In this document: positions 27,362-34,779 of the stretch, piece by piece
Layout: each line of letters starts with the position of its first letter
Position numbering within the stretch: the first letter of the stretch is position 1
Virus record (IMG/VR): IMGVR_UViG_3300042922_001477
Location: 1-34,779 of that record
Direction: 5' to 3' (one strand)
Length of the DNA stretch: 34,779 bases
Origin: a virus
Notes under the pieces: generated by a model
The model's input: the letters and a program-made list of their open reading frames with translations, nothing else
Told to the model about the DNA's origin: nothing
Database searches by the model: none
Made by a program: the position numbers and the translations under genes

Positions 27362-28318
27362 GTGGCCAGTGGAACTAAGAATCGGGTCGCCTTTGCGACT
27401 GAGACCGTTTTCGGGACGCCACCCGCGGCGCCGGCTAAGTCCTGGGGATTCCGGGGTGACAAGCTGGTGCCCGGGATGGATAGCGTGAACGATGAGGAAA
27501 ACCAGCGCGGCGTTCAAGAGGAGGGCTCGGATTCCATCGTCACCAAGCGATGGGTCGAAGGCCCGCTTGAGTTCGATGCCAACATGGACATGCTCCCGTT
27601 CTGGCTCAAGCACGTCCTGGGCTCGCTGGTTACGGCTCCGGCCAACACCCATACCCTGACCAACAACCAGGCCGATAAGCCGTCGCTGGCGGTCTATTGG
27701 CAGGATCCCCTGACCACTGCCGCCAAGCTCGAGGCGGCCGGCGGTATCAAGGTGCGCAAGCTGGATCTGGCGGGATCGGTCGGCAACAAGGTCACTTGCA
27801 CGCCCGACCTGTATGGCAAGGGCGCCGAAAGCGACACCGGCTACTCCGAGGTCACAGCGACGATGCCCGCCCTCAATACCGATCCCACGCTGGCGAGTAC
27901 TCACCTTTCCAGTTTGACCATCGGTGGGGTGGAACTGAAGCAGGCGCTCAAGAGCTGGCGGCTGACCATCGAGCCGCGCATGACCCCCGATGAGGATTTC
28001 GGGCACGGCTCGGAATACCTCCAGACTCTGGAGTGCCATGGCCTCGGGATCTCCGGGGATCTGGAGCTCGATCTGGATGCCAACACCAAGGCCTTGGTCG
28101 TCAACGTGCTGAAGCAGACCTCCGCGGCGATCGTCTTGGTCCTTACCCGTGGCGCACACTCGGCAACGATCAACCTGTACAAGCCGTTCTACACCAACGC
28201 CGCAGCGGTCGGACGCAAGGGCAAGATGAAGAAGCCTCTGAGCTTCAAGGGCTACTACTCCAACTCCGATGCCAAGGCCATTCAGGCGGTCGTTGTGAAC
28301 GGCACGGCCACCTACTAA
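27362..28318 (+). CDS. Tail tube protein
   Basis: 318-aa protein of the phage tail-tube type. It begins GTKNRVAFATETVFGTPPAAPAK, the common start of these proteins (a strand with E...GT), then KRWVEGPLEFDANMDMLPFWLKHVLGS, the strand-helix unit that precedes the second barrel, LSSLTIGGVELKQALKSWRLTIE, and ends with a beta segment (LSFKGYYSNSDAKAIQAVVVN). Six copies per ring would form the tail tube. Start GTG 27362 with GAGGAGG seven nt upstream. Followed by an intercistronic hairpin. Confidence 0.8.
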   Translation: MASGTKNRVAFATETVFGTPPAAPAKSWGFRGDKLVPGMDSVNDEENQRGVQEEGSDSIVTKRWVEGPLEFDANMDMLPFWLKHVLGSLVTAPANTHTLTNNQADKPSLAVYWQDPLTTAAKLEAAGGIKVRKLDLAGSVGNKVTCTPDLYGKGAESDTGYSEVTATMPALNTDPTLASTHLSSLTIGGVELKQALKSWRLTIEPRMTPDEDFGHGSEYLQTLECHGLGISGDLELDLDANTKALVVNVLKQTSAAIVLVLTRGAHSATINLYKPFYTNAAAVGRKGKMKKPLSFKGYYSNSDAKAIQAVVVNGTATY

Positions 28319-28326
28319 CCCGCCAC

Positions 28327-28380
28327 GGGCCGGCTCACGTGACGACGGACAGGGGGGATTGCTCCGCCCCTTGCCGGCCC
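28327..28380 (+). other. Intercistronic hairpin
   Basis: GGGCCGGC (28327-28334) pairs with GCCGGCCC (28373-28380), with a further inner AGGGG/CCCCT stem in the 38-nt loop. It lies between the tail tube stop and the ribosome binding site of the tail chaperone gene, so it may set the ratio of these two very differently needed proteins. Confidence 0.6.
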
Positions 28381-28419
28381 TACCCCCGGAGCTAAGCGAT
28401 GCGAAAGGAGCAGCGCACC

Positions 28420-28857
28420 ATGTTGGTTCTTACCAATGAGCGAGTCATTCACCAGGTCACCCTTCGGAACGCCGAGGGGCCCGTCACGATCAAGTTTCGC
28501 TCCTTCGAAGGTGATGAGCGCGACAAGTACGACACGGCCTTGAGCCTGATCACGGGCACTCCGGATTACCCCCAGAAGTACCAGCAGCTGATGCGTGACA
28601 CCGCCATGCAGCTGCTGACCGGCTGGGAGGGCGTGGTCCGCCCCGTGGTCGAAGAGGTCAACGGGGAGAAGGTTACCAAAATGGAGCCGATCCCCTTCAC
28701 CCCCGAAAACCTGCGGGCCCTCGTCTACAATCCCGAGGCCGAGGTTTACTGGTACGCGGCGCTGCGCCGGTATATCAACCCGCTGGTGCTCGAAGGGGCG
28801 GATGCGTACATCCCCAAGGAGGTGACGCAGAACCCCGGTTTTTTGCCCAAGAACTAG
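28420..28857 (+). CDS. Tail assembly chaperone (gpG analogue)
   Basis: 145-aa protein upstream of the tape measure. It starts MLVLTNERVIHQVTLRNAEGPVTIKFRSFEGDERDKY, a pattern of small tail chaperones, and ends just past a slippery sequence T-TTT-TTG at 28839-28845 (codons GGT TTT TTG). A -1 slip there enters a 121-codon open frame that stops exactly at the tape measure start (separate entry). I prefer ATG 28420 (AGGAG nine nt upstream); ATG 28399, seven residues earlier and also with an acceptable CGGAG, cannot be excluded. Confidence 0.75.
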   Translation: MLVLTNERVIHQVTLRNAEGPVTIKFRSFEGDERDKYDTALSLITGTPDYPQKYQQLMRDTAMQLLTGWEGVVRPVVEEVNGEKVTKMEPIPFTPENLRALVYNPEAEVYWYAALRRYINPLVLEGADAYIPKEVTQNPGFLPKN

Positions 28858-29210
28858 ACCGCTATCGGCGTAGGGAGAAGGCCATCATCCAGGATGGCCT
28901 CTCCTGTCTCACGTGCTCCTATCGCCAGACCGCCGAGGCCGGCGGCCTGGTCTGGGATGCCGATCTGATTCGGGAGTACTGTCACGGGGGGAAAGACCCC
29001 GCGGATAAGGGCCCCTATGACGGTTGCGCAGTCGCCTGGAAGGTCTGGGGCGGGATCGGCTACTTCCTCGAGGAGCTTGCCTTCATGGAGGAGTTCAAGA
29101 CCCCTCCCCCGCCGTCGTGGACCCGCACTTACAAGCGGATCGCTTATCGAATCAAACAGGAACTGCGGGAGGCTGAGGCTGATAACGGGCCAGCCCACGA
29201 GGAGGACTGA
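28845..29210 (+). CDS. Frameshift extension of the tail chaperone (gpT analogue)
   Basis: Open frame of 121 codons with no good start codon of its own, entered by -1 frameshift at T-TTT-TTG (28839-28845). It begins AQELDRYRRREKAII..., has a C..C pair (CLTC), a CHGGKDPADKGPYDGC segment, WKVWGGIGYFLEELAF and an acidic end, and stops with TGA at 29208-29210 overlapping the tape measure ATG (TGATG). Lambda G/GT works the same way: a few percent of ribosomes make the longer chaperone that binds the tape measure. That this happens here is inferred from site, frame and gene order. Confidence 0.78.
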   Translation, partial: AQELDRYRRREKAIIQDGLSCLTCSYRQTAEAGGLVWDADLIREYCHGGKDPADKGPYDGCAVAWKVWGGIGYFLEELAFMEEFKTPPPPSWTRTYKRIAYRIKQELREAEADNGPAHEED

Positions 29211-31909
29211 TGGCAATCGTACTACCGGTTCAAGTCAAGGATTCGGCCCAGGCCCGCCGGGAGCTGGAAAGCGTCGGGCGGGCCTCCTCTCAGCTTGGAA
29301 CCCAAACGGCCAAGGCCAACCAAGAAATGGCCACCACCGCCAAGGAGGCGGCGCAGGAAACTGCTAACCTCAAGCGCCAGCAGACGGAGATGCACACCCA
29401 GCTGGTCAAGACGGCGGGCTCCGTGGCGATGGCGGCTGGGCAGATCTCCATGCTGGCTGTCGCCGTCATGGAGGCCAAGAACTACACTGGCGCGGCCACC
29501 ACCACCCTGGCGGCGCTCACGGGTCGCATTGTGCCCCTGGGGCTTGCCGTGACGGCCGCGGCCGTCGCCGTTACCACCTTGGCCAACTCCTGGGAGTACT
29601 TGAACGAAACGGCAGCTCCTGCGGCTGCTGCGGCCGAGGCGTCCATGGCCTCGCTCCGGATCGTCACGGAGAAGACGGGAAACTCCATCCACGAGGCTAC
29701 CCAGACCATCAACCGGTTTGATGACGCGCTGACCTCCCGCACTGCCATTGCTGGAACCGTCCGCATCTTCAACACCATGGGCCAGTCGATGGAGCAGCAG
29801 CAACTGCTGATCGAGCGGATGCGCGACGGCATCATTGCCATGGGAGGCGATGTCAACACGCAGCTCCCATTGATGGCCAAGGCGATCAAGCAGGGCAACA
29901 GCGAGCTGCTGGACAACATGGGCGTGGTCTCGACCATCGAGATGATGATGAAGCGTTATGCGGCATCCATCGGTACGACGGTCGACAAGCTGACCCAGGA
30001 GCAGCGCGAGGAGGCTATTCTCCAAGGCGTGCTGCAAGAAACCGCCAAGTATGTAGGGTCGGCCGCAGCCGCGATGGATACCGCGACGGGCAAAACCAAC
30101 GCACTTGCCACCGAGAATCGCAAGCTGGCCGAGGATATCGGCCGCACGTTCGAGCCCCTTACCAAGCTCAAGCTCGACCTGGAGACTATCTGGGTGCGGC
30201 TGCAGCGGTGGACCTGGAAGAACTTGGTAGAGATTCCGCCCATCGATCCCCATGGTGAGCTGGACAAGCTCTCCCAAAAATTGGGTCTCGGGCGCATGCC
30301 TGTGGTTGCGGAGCGCGAGCGCGCCCAGGCGCTCGAGGAGGCACAGCGCAAGCTTGGGATGGCTCACTCCAAGCGCGCGGAGAATCTGTGGAAGGTGAGG
30401 GAGGGCGGCTATGGGCCGCTCTTTCCCGACAAGACTGGCGACGATGAACGTAAGTTCTACGAGAACCAGGCCAAGGCTAGCGAGCAGGCAGACCGAGAAG
30501 CCAAGCGAAAGGCGGATGAGCGTGCGCGGACGGCCAAAGCGGAAGCCGATCGCGTAGCCAATGATCAGAAACGCTTGGCTGAGCAGTTGCAGAAAGATCT
30601 ATTGCTGATCGACGCTACTGGTGCCGATCAGCAGCGTATCCAGGCCAAGATTCATCTGGACGCGATGATTGAACAGGCGCATGACAGCGCTCAGCTGGAA
30701 GCCGATGCCCGTCGCCTCTACTGGAAGCGCGTGAACCAAATCGACCGCGATGAAGAGGCCAAGGTCAAGTCCGAGAACAACCGCACTCGCATGAAGTTCG
30801 GAGACGGAGGTCTGTGGTTCGACGATCGGGTCAGCCGCGTCAAAACGGACCAAGAGTCTATCAACAGACAGCAAGTAAGCGATGTTCACCAACTCTTCAA
30901 CGAGCACTTCGCTGAACGAGAACGCAAAGAGCAAGACCTCCTCGACAAACGCAAACGAGCCGAACAGGATATCGGTCAGATGCGAGTCAAGTTCGCCGAG
31001 GAGGCAGCCAATATGGTTGGCAGCTTGGCGGCAAACGCTATCCGTACTGGAGAAGGCCCATCGGGTGGCGATGTTACCCGAACCGGCGCCAATGTCATTG
31101 CTGGAGGCCTTAGCGCGGCCGCAGTTGGAGCAAGTGGAACGGTGGTCGGGCTGCCGGCTGGCGTTGCACTTGCAGCTGCAGCGGCGCTAACCAAGATCGG
31201 CGGTGAGATTGCGGCGGCTATTCTTGATCGAAATGACAATGCTCAGGCAGAGGCAGCACGAGCACAGCAACAGGCGGCCGAGGATCAGCGCCGCGCAGCC
31301 GAGGAGCAACTACGCGCGGCCAAGCAGAGGGCCGATGATGTCTATGGCGCCGGGAGTGCCGTTGCTGACCAAACCCGCTGGCTCGGCTGGGAGAAGATGC
31401 TCGCAGATGCCAAGGGTACGGATCGCTATGACGCGCTCAAGGCCGAGTACGACACGCAGCGAGGTATCGAAGGCCGGGTCTCCGACTTCAAGGATAGCCT
31501 CGCAGGCGTCTCAAAGGTGTCTGGCGGTCATGATGCTGTTACGCTCGCTGAATTCGCCAAAAGCGCGAAGCTCTATGCCTCCGATGGTGAAATCAGCGGT
31601 GACGACCTCGATAGCCTGGAGAAGGGGCGTTACGGTGAGGTCCTGCGAGACGCCAGGGGGAATGGGATGTGGGGCACGCTTGTGCAAGCCCTCCAGAACC
31701 TGGCCGAAGGCATCGAACTCGAAAACCGAGACCAAGATAGAGACAGGGTTGTCCCTGGCTCTAGCCCCCAGACCCCTAGCTACAACGTGATCGTCAACTT
31801 CAAGGATCTCTGGTCGTCTGCGCCGAGGGATGCCTACTTCCGCTCAGGTGGGCCTGGCACGCGGAGGGAAGGATCCTCTGACCGGGCGATCAAGGTAAGT
31901 AACCGATAA
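29210..31909 (+). CDS. Tape measure protein
   Basis: 899-aa protein, the longest in the window, fixing tail length (about 130 nm if the usual 0.15 nm per residue holds). The N-terminus is Ala/Gln/Lys coiled coil, then two hydrophobic segments (about 70-130: AGQISMLAVAVMEAK, PLGLAVTAAAVAVTTLA), a conserved-looking region about 150-320 with QLPLMAKAIKQGN and GNSELLDNMGV, long charged helices (400-610), another Ala/Gly hydrophobic segment (AGGLSAAAVGASGTVVGL) about 625-670, and a soluble C-terminal part. No lysozyme or peptidase motif was seen. ATG 29210 is coupled to the chaperone stop; no independent strong ribosome site is seen. Confidence 0.9.
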   Translation: MAIVLPVQVKDSAQARRELESVGRASSQLGTQTAKANQEMATTAKEAAQETANLKRQQTEMHTQLVKTAGSVAMAAGQISMLAVAVMEAKNYTGAATTTLAALTGRIVPLGLAVTAAAVAVTTLANSWEYLNETAAPAAAAAEASMASLRIVTEKTGNSIHEATQTINRFDDALTSRTAIAGTVRIFNTMGQSMEQQQLLIERMRDGIIAMGGDVNTQLPLMAKAIKQGNSELLDNMGVVSTIEMMMKRYAASIGTTVDKLTQEQREEAILQGVLQETAKYVGSAAAAMDTATGKTNALATENRKLAEDIGRTFEPLTKLKLDLETIWVRLQRWTWKNLVEIPPIDPHGELDKLSQKLGLGRMPVVAERERAQALEEAQRKLGMAHSKRAENLWKVREGGYGPLFPDKTGDDERKFYENQAKASEQADREAKRKADERARTAKAEADRVANDQKRLAEQLQKDLLLIDATGADQQRIQAKIHLDAMIEQAHDSAQLEADARRLYWKRVNQIDRDEEAKVKSENNRTRMKFGDGGLWFDDRVSRVKTDQESINRQQVSDVHQLFNEHFAERERKEQDLLDKRKRAEQDIGQMRVKFAEEAANMVGSLAANAIRTGEGPSGGDVTRTGANVIAGGLSAAAVGASGTVVGLPAGVALAAAAALTKIGGEIAAAILDRNDNAQAEAARAQQQAAEDQRRAAEEQLRAAKQRADDVYGAGSAVADQTRWLGWEKMLADAKGTDRYDALKAEYDTQRGIEGRVSDFKDSLAGVSKVSGGHDAVTLAEFAKSAKLYASDGEISGDDLDSLEKGRYGEVLRDARGNGMWGTLVQALQNLAEGIELENRDQDRDRVVPGSSPQTPSYNVIVNFKDLWSSAPRDAYFRSGGPGTRREGSSDRAIKVSNR

Positions 31910-31914
31910 CCACT

Positions 31915-31934
31915 CCCCCGGCTCCGGCCGGGGG
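31915..31934 (+). terminator. Strong hairpin after the tape measure gene, possible partial terminator
   Basis: CCCCCGGC-TCCG-GCCGGGGG: perfect 8-bp stem with a tetraloop, followed by TTCTCTATTTGG, a modest T-rich tract. It is six bases after the stop. A leaky terminator or mRNA-stabilising element is likely since the operon continues. Confidence 0.6.
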
Positions 31935-31953
31935 TTCTCTATTTGGAGGCCCC

Positions 31954-34374
31954 ATGCGCATCGTGGATTCAGCCTACATTCAGCAAATCGCCAGGCGGAC
32001 CCTCAAGCCTCGCTGGGTCTTCCACATCATCGACCAGGACGGCAATCGCCACGTCCTCCCCGGACGGGCCGTGCTGGACCGCCAACGGTCGGGAGCAGTG
32101 GACGGCGGCACGTGGAGCCTCTCGCTGACCGTGCTATTCGCGATGCTACCCGCGGGCATCCGGCCTCGGCAGTACCACCGGCTCGAGGTCTCCCGCATCA
32201 TCGCTGGTGTGGTCTACCCCTACTTCGTCGGCATCATCGACAAGGATGGGATCGATCGCCAGCTCGAGGCGGGCTCGGTCATCGAACGCATCACCCTCGA
32301 GGCCTTCGGCATGCTGCAGAAGGCCAAGGGCTTCCGGGTGGACAGCCTGCGGATCGACCCGGTGACGCAGGACGGCATCATCAAGCTCCGTGGGCTCGGG
32401 AAGTGGAAGGAATGGACTCCTGGGGTTCCCATCGCCGCGACCGACGAAGAGCAGATTCCGTTCGGCGGTGCTACGACGGGGGATGTTCTGGTTTTCACCG
32501 ACTCCACCTACTCGAGCTTTTACAACGAGGGGGTCGACTACTCTGTTGACCGGACCAAAACGCCCATCGTGATCACTTGGATCACCACGCCTGCCGACAC
32601 GCGGGTTATCTGGTACGACGCCCTGGAGCGCTTCGTGATCCCCTTCCTGGGTTCAGGCGGGGGCTTCATCACTCTCCCGATTGGGCGGGACTACGATGAT
32701 CTTTTTCACACATGGGTTCTCGACTTTGAGGCGGGCACGCCTAACCGGATCCAACTCGCTGACAGAACCGGCTATGGGCTGGATTACTATGTGGCCGAAG
32801 ATGACTACATCTCCGTCGTCACCTCCGATGGCGTGAGGCATCAAGTCGAGCGCTCGGGCGTTGCCGATGTGAATGGCTGGCAGGACATCGTCGGGGCGTT
32901 GCCGACCGGGATTGCCAAAGGTGATCCAGTATGGCTCCCGACCACCGAGGCGATCGCCGCGTGGGACGACGACAGGATCTACCAGTTCTGGACCGGCCTT
33001 GGCGGGTCCGACGGGACCGAATGGAACCGGACGCTGCTCAAAGCGTACCCTTCCCTTGGTATCGCGGTGCCGACTCCCCGAGTCTGGAGTTTTTCCGACG
33101 AGGTCTACATCGACTCGTTCCTTGGGGGCGTCGGCTACATCCGCGAGGACGTGGATGCCAATCGAATCGAGGAAGTGATTAAGAGCATCCTGACCACGGA
33201 GACGGGGCTATTCGACCCCTCAGAGGTCATCACCGAGCCCACTGGCGTCTACGTCAAAAACCGGACGTGGAGCGGCTACGACCTCTCGGACGTGCTTGCC
33301 GAGGGCAAGGACCAGGCCATGTCCCCTAACACGTTCATCCACGATACGCCAGAGGGCAAGATCTCCATCAAGCCCTACCGCCAGAAGGTCTCCGCCGACT
33401 GGACCTTGGCGGGCGTCCAGAGCGTCGAGGAGGTGGATGATCCGGAGCCCGTTACCGCCGTGACCGTGATCGCGGAGGCTGAGCGGCCGGTGAACCTGGC
33501 CGGCGAGTGGCTCTACCTCATCGACGATGCCGACAACCCCCACTACATCACGGACACGAACAGGGACGCAGGCCGATCCGCCACCCCGCATGCGTGGGCG
33601 GATGCCTTCACGGTGATTTTCAAGATCCCGGACCCGGTACCGTCGACCATTCACCCACTAATCGATAGCATCAAGATTACCGGCAACGGGCTGGTCATGG
33701 CGTTCTTCACCCCCAGCATGGACATTCAGGAGGGACCCTGGTACGTGCTGCCCGGCTGCAACATGACCCCGATCGAGTCGGGGACCATGGAGATCACGGC
33801 CGATCAGATTGCTAGAGTCGTTACGTCGTCGGCCGGCTACTTGGTCATCGGCATAACAGACGTCACTGACGGGATCTACGAGCCGGGGACACTCCTGACC
33901 CGGGCGAGTTGCTCGGAGATCGAGATCCTGACCAAGAAGTCCGGCTACTGGCGGGCGGCTCTCACGGACGACACCGACCTTGCGCCGGCCAATAACGGCC
34001 CTGACGAGTTCGGTTCAATCTGGCGCCAGCCTGATCCGGCTAAGCGCGAGTCCTACCGCTATGCCCCCACCGCCTACCTCAAGCGGGTCCAACCGCTCTA
34101 CCCGAGCAAGGCCCGTGAGAAGGTGCTCCCGATGACGGCGATCAGCCAGCAGGACACCCGCGACTACTCCGAGCGGCACCAGGACGAATACCTACGGGCC
34201 GGAAAAACCTACAGGGTGGTTGCTCCGTTCGACGATCGCGCCGAGCTGGGTGATACGGTATGCGTGCCGATGATGGACGGGACGAAGCGCAACCTCCTGC
34301 TGTGGGGGATGAGCGACGGCGGCGGGCCTGGCGATGTGACCTGTACTTATGACTTCATCGACTACGGACGATAG
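31954..34374 (+). CDS. Large tail / baseplate structural protein
   Basis: 806-aa protein after the tape measure gene, where siphophages encode distal tail and baseplate hub proteins. It is beta-rich throughout. N-terminal 110 residues (WVFHIIDQDGNRHVLPG, WSLSLTVLFAMLPAGI, HRLEVSRIIAGVVYPYFVGIIDKDG) resemble a distal-tail-like barrel with R..LEV, the middle holds several beta domains (VLVFTDSTYSSFYNEGVDYSVD, YFVAEDD-type strands), and the C-terminal 200 residues (RKVLPMTAIS, YSERHQDEYLRAGKTYRVVAPFDDRAELGDTVCVP) look like a hub or receptor-facing domain. No clear lysin motif. Start ATG 31954 with TTGGAGG five nt upstream. The family is not recognised with certainty. Confidence 0.72.
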   Translation: MRIVDSAYIQQIARRTLKPRWVFHIIDQDGNRHVLPGRAVLDRQRSGAVDGGTWSLSLTVLFAMLPAGIRPRQYHRLEVSRIIAGVVYPYFVGIIDKDGIDRQLEAGSVIERITLEAFGMLQKAKGFRVDSLRIDPVTQDGIIKLRGLGKWKEWTPGVPIAATDEEQIPFGGATTGDVLVFTDSTYSSFYNEGVDYSVDRTKTPIVITWITTPADTRVIWYDALERFVIPFLGSGGGFITLPIGRDYDDLFHTWVLDFEAGTPNRIQLADRTGYGLDYYVAEDDYISVVTSDGVRHQVERSGVADVNGWQDIVGALPTGIAKGDPVWLPTTEAIAAWDDDRIYQFWTGLGGSDGTEWNRTLLKAYPSLGIAVPTPRVWSFSDEVYIDSFLGGVGYIREDVDANRIEEVIKSILTTETGLFDPSEVITEPTGVYVKNRTWSGYDLSDVLAEGKDQAMSPNTFIHDTPEGKISIKPYRQKVSADWTLAGVQSVEEVDDPEPVTAVTVIAEAERPVNLAGEWLYLIDDADNPHYITDTNRDAGRSATPHAWADAFTVIFKIPDPVPSTIHPLIDSIKITGNGLVMAFFTPSMDIQEGPWYVLPGCNMTPIESGTMEITADQIARVVTSSAGYLVIGITDVTDGIYEPGTLLTRASCSEIEILTKKSGYWRAALTDDTDLAPANNGPDEFGSIWRQPDPAKRESYRYAPTAYLKRVQPLYPSKAREKVLPMTAISQQDTRDYSERHQDEYLRAGKTYRVVAPFDDRAELGDTVCVPMMDGTKRNLLLWGMSDGGGPGDVTCTYDFIDYGR

Positions 34375-34395
34375 CCCCTGGCCCTGCGCCAGGGG
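34375..34395 (+). other. Intercistronic hairpin
   Basis: CCCCTGGC-CCTGC-GCCAGGGG, a perfect 8-bp stem starting at the base after the preceding stop codon, followed by TTCAATCTT and then the ribosome binding site TTGGAGG. Same arrangement as the hairpin at 31915. Confidence 0.72.
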
Positions 34396-34413
34396 TTCAA
34401 TCTTGGAGGCCTC

Positions 34414-34779
34414 ATGGCAGACATCATCGTGGGGACCACGTCGCTCGACGAGGATTCCTACCGAATCAACTGGCGCCAAACGGACTGGGGCGTGGCGACC
34501 CCGTACCTCCCCAACGTCTTCGAGACCTACGAGGGCCCCGTGACGGTCGCTCCCCAGCGCATCGCCTATGAGGCCCGCCGGGGAAAGCTGGCAGGCCGCA
34601 TCCGGGGCATGCACAGCTACTGGGACAAGCAGCGCCAACTCACCGAGCTTGCTCAGACCCTCACGCGAGGCCCTGACGGGACGGTGAAGCTCTACCACGG
34701 CCCCAAGCACTTGCCGGAGGTCTGGTTCTCATCGCCCAAGGCGGTCGATGACGTGTTCAAGCGCCTGCACACGGTTCTG
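34414..34779 (+). CDS. Tail-module protein, 3' end outside the window
   Basis: Partial gene of at least 122 codons, open to the window edge. ATG 34414 has TTGGAGG five nt upstream. The product begins MADIIVGTTSLDEDSYRIN and continues with strands (WRQTDWGVATPYLPNVFETYEGPVTVAPQR in part) and a helix with SYWDKQRQLTELAQTL; this is an uncharacterised tail or minor tail protein by position. It belongs to the same late operon as the large tail gene. Confidence 0.7.
   Translation, partial: MADIIVGTTSLDEDSYRINWRQTDWGVATPYLPNVFETYEGPVTVAPQRIAYEARRGKLAGRIRGMHSYWDKQRQLTELAQTLTRGPDGTVKLYHGPKHLPEVWFSSPKAVDDVFKRLHTVL

Noticed and set aside
28854-29216. 120-codon minus-strand open frame between chaperone and tape measure
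   Set aside because: The plus strand holds a -1 frameshift extension with correct phase and stop; the minus frame has no support.
29222-30367. 381-codon minus-strand open frame in the tape measure gene
   Set aside because: Composition artefact; the plus-strand frame is continuous over 899 codons in the expected position.

Overview
The window is the left and central part of a temperate, tailed-phage (siphovirus-type) prophage. It opens with a P4-type integrase and ends inside the tail module, so the right end, including tail fibres, lysis genes and attR, lies outside. Base composition is GC-rich except for an AT-rich island at about 1.25-2.8 kb. The 8-mer GCGATCGC (HIP1) occurs at least 18 times by eye, against about one expected at this composition. 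HIP1 abundance is a hallmark of cyanobacterial genomes, so a host in the cyanobacterial lineage (photosynthetic or not) is my best inference. No host gene is present to confirm it.

Layout. (1) 1-6.2 kb, integration and lysogeny: integrase; a minus-strand AT-rich cassette of three genes (membrane-anchored coiled coil, soluble 307-aa protein, 4-TM protein) that looks like cargo; a frameshifted zinc-motif gene; a 3-TM protein; a lipoprotein; an ImmA-like protein that has lost its metalloprotease residues; and a CI-like repressor. (2) 6.17-6.27 kb: divergent operator/promoter region, then a Cro-like gene read rightward. (3) 6.5-18.4 kb, early operon of tightly overlapping genes: AlpA-like regulator, a roughly 320-nt strongly structured candidate RNA, two ASCH paralogues, a lambda-O-like initiator with a probable internal origin, KGG-repeat protein, SpoU-type RNA methyltransferase, multi-HTH protein, RecU resolvase, Dam-type adenine methylase, MazG-like protein, P-loop kinase and a sigma-region-4-like regulator at the end. 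(4) 18.4-18.9 kb: non-coding segment with a terminator and two tRNA-like elements, where a packaging site would be expected. (5) 18.9-34.8 kb, late operon: small and large terminase (lambda Nu1/A type), gpW, portal, prohead protease-major capsid fusion, decoration protein, head-tail connectors, tail tube, tail chaperones joined by a -1 frameshift, tape measure, a large tail/baseplate protein and the start of another tail gene.

How it works together. The repressor/ImmA-like pair and Cro set the lysis-lysogeny switch. The early operon replicates, resolves and methylates phage DNA and adjusts nucleotide pools. The regulator at 17.8 kb is well placed to switch on the late operon, where intercistronic hairpins recur before several strong ribosome binding sites.

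The observations most worth a second look are the structured RNA at 7.2-7.5 kb, the tRNA-like pair at 18.5-18.7 kb, the pseudo-ImmA, the Rex-like AT-rich pair, the internal origin, and the C8 tract plus internal start in the protease-capsid fusion.
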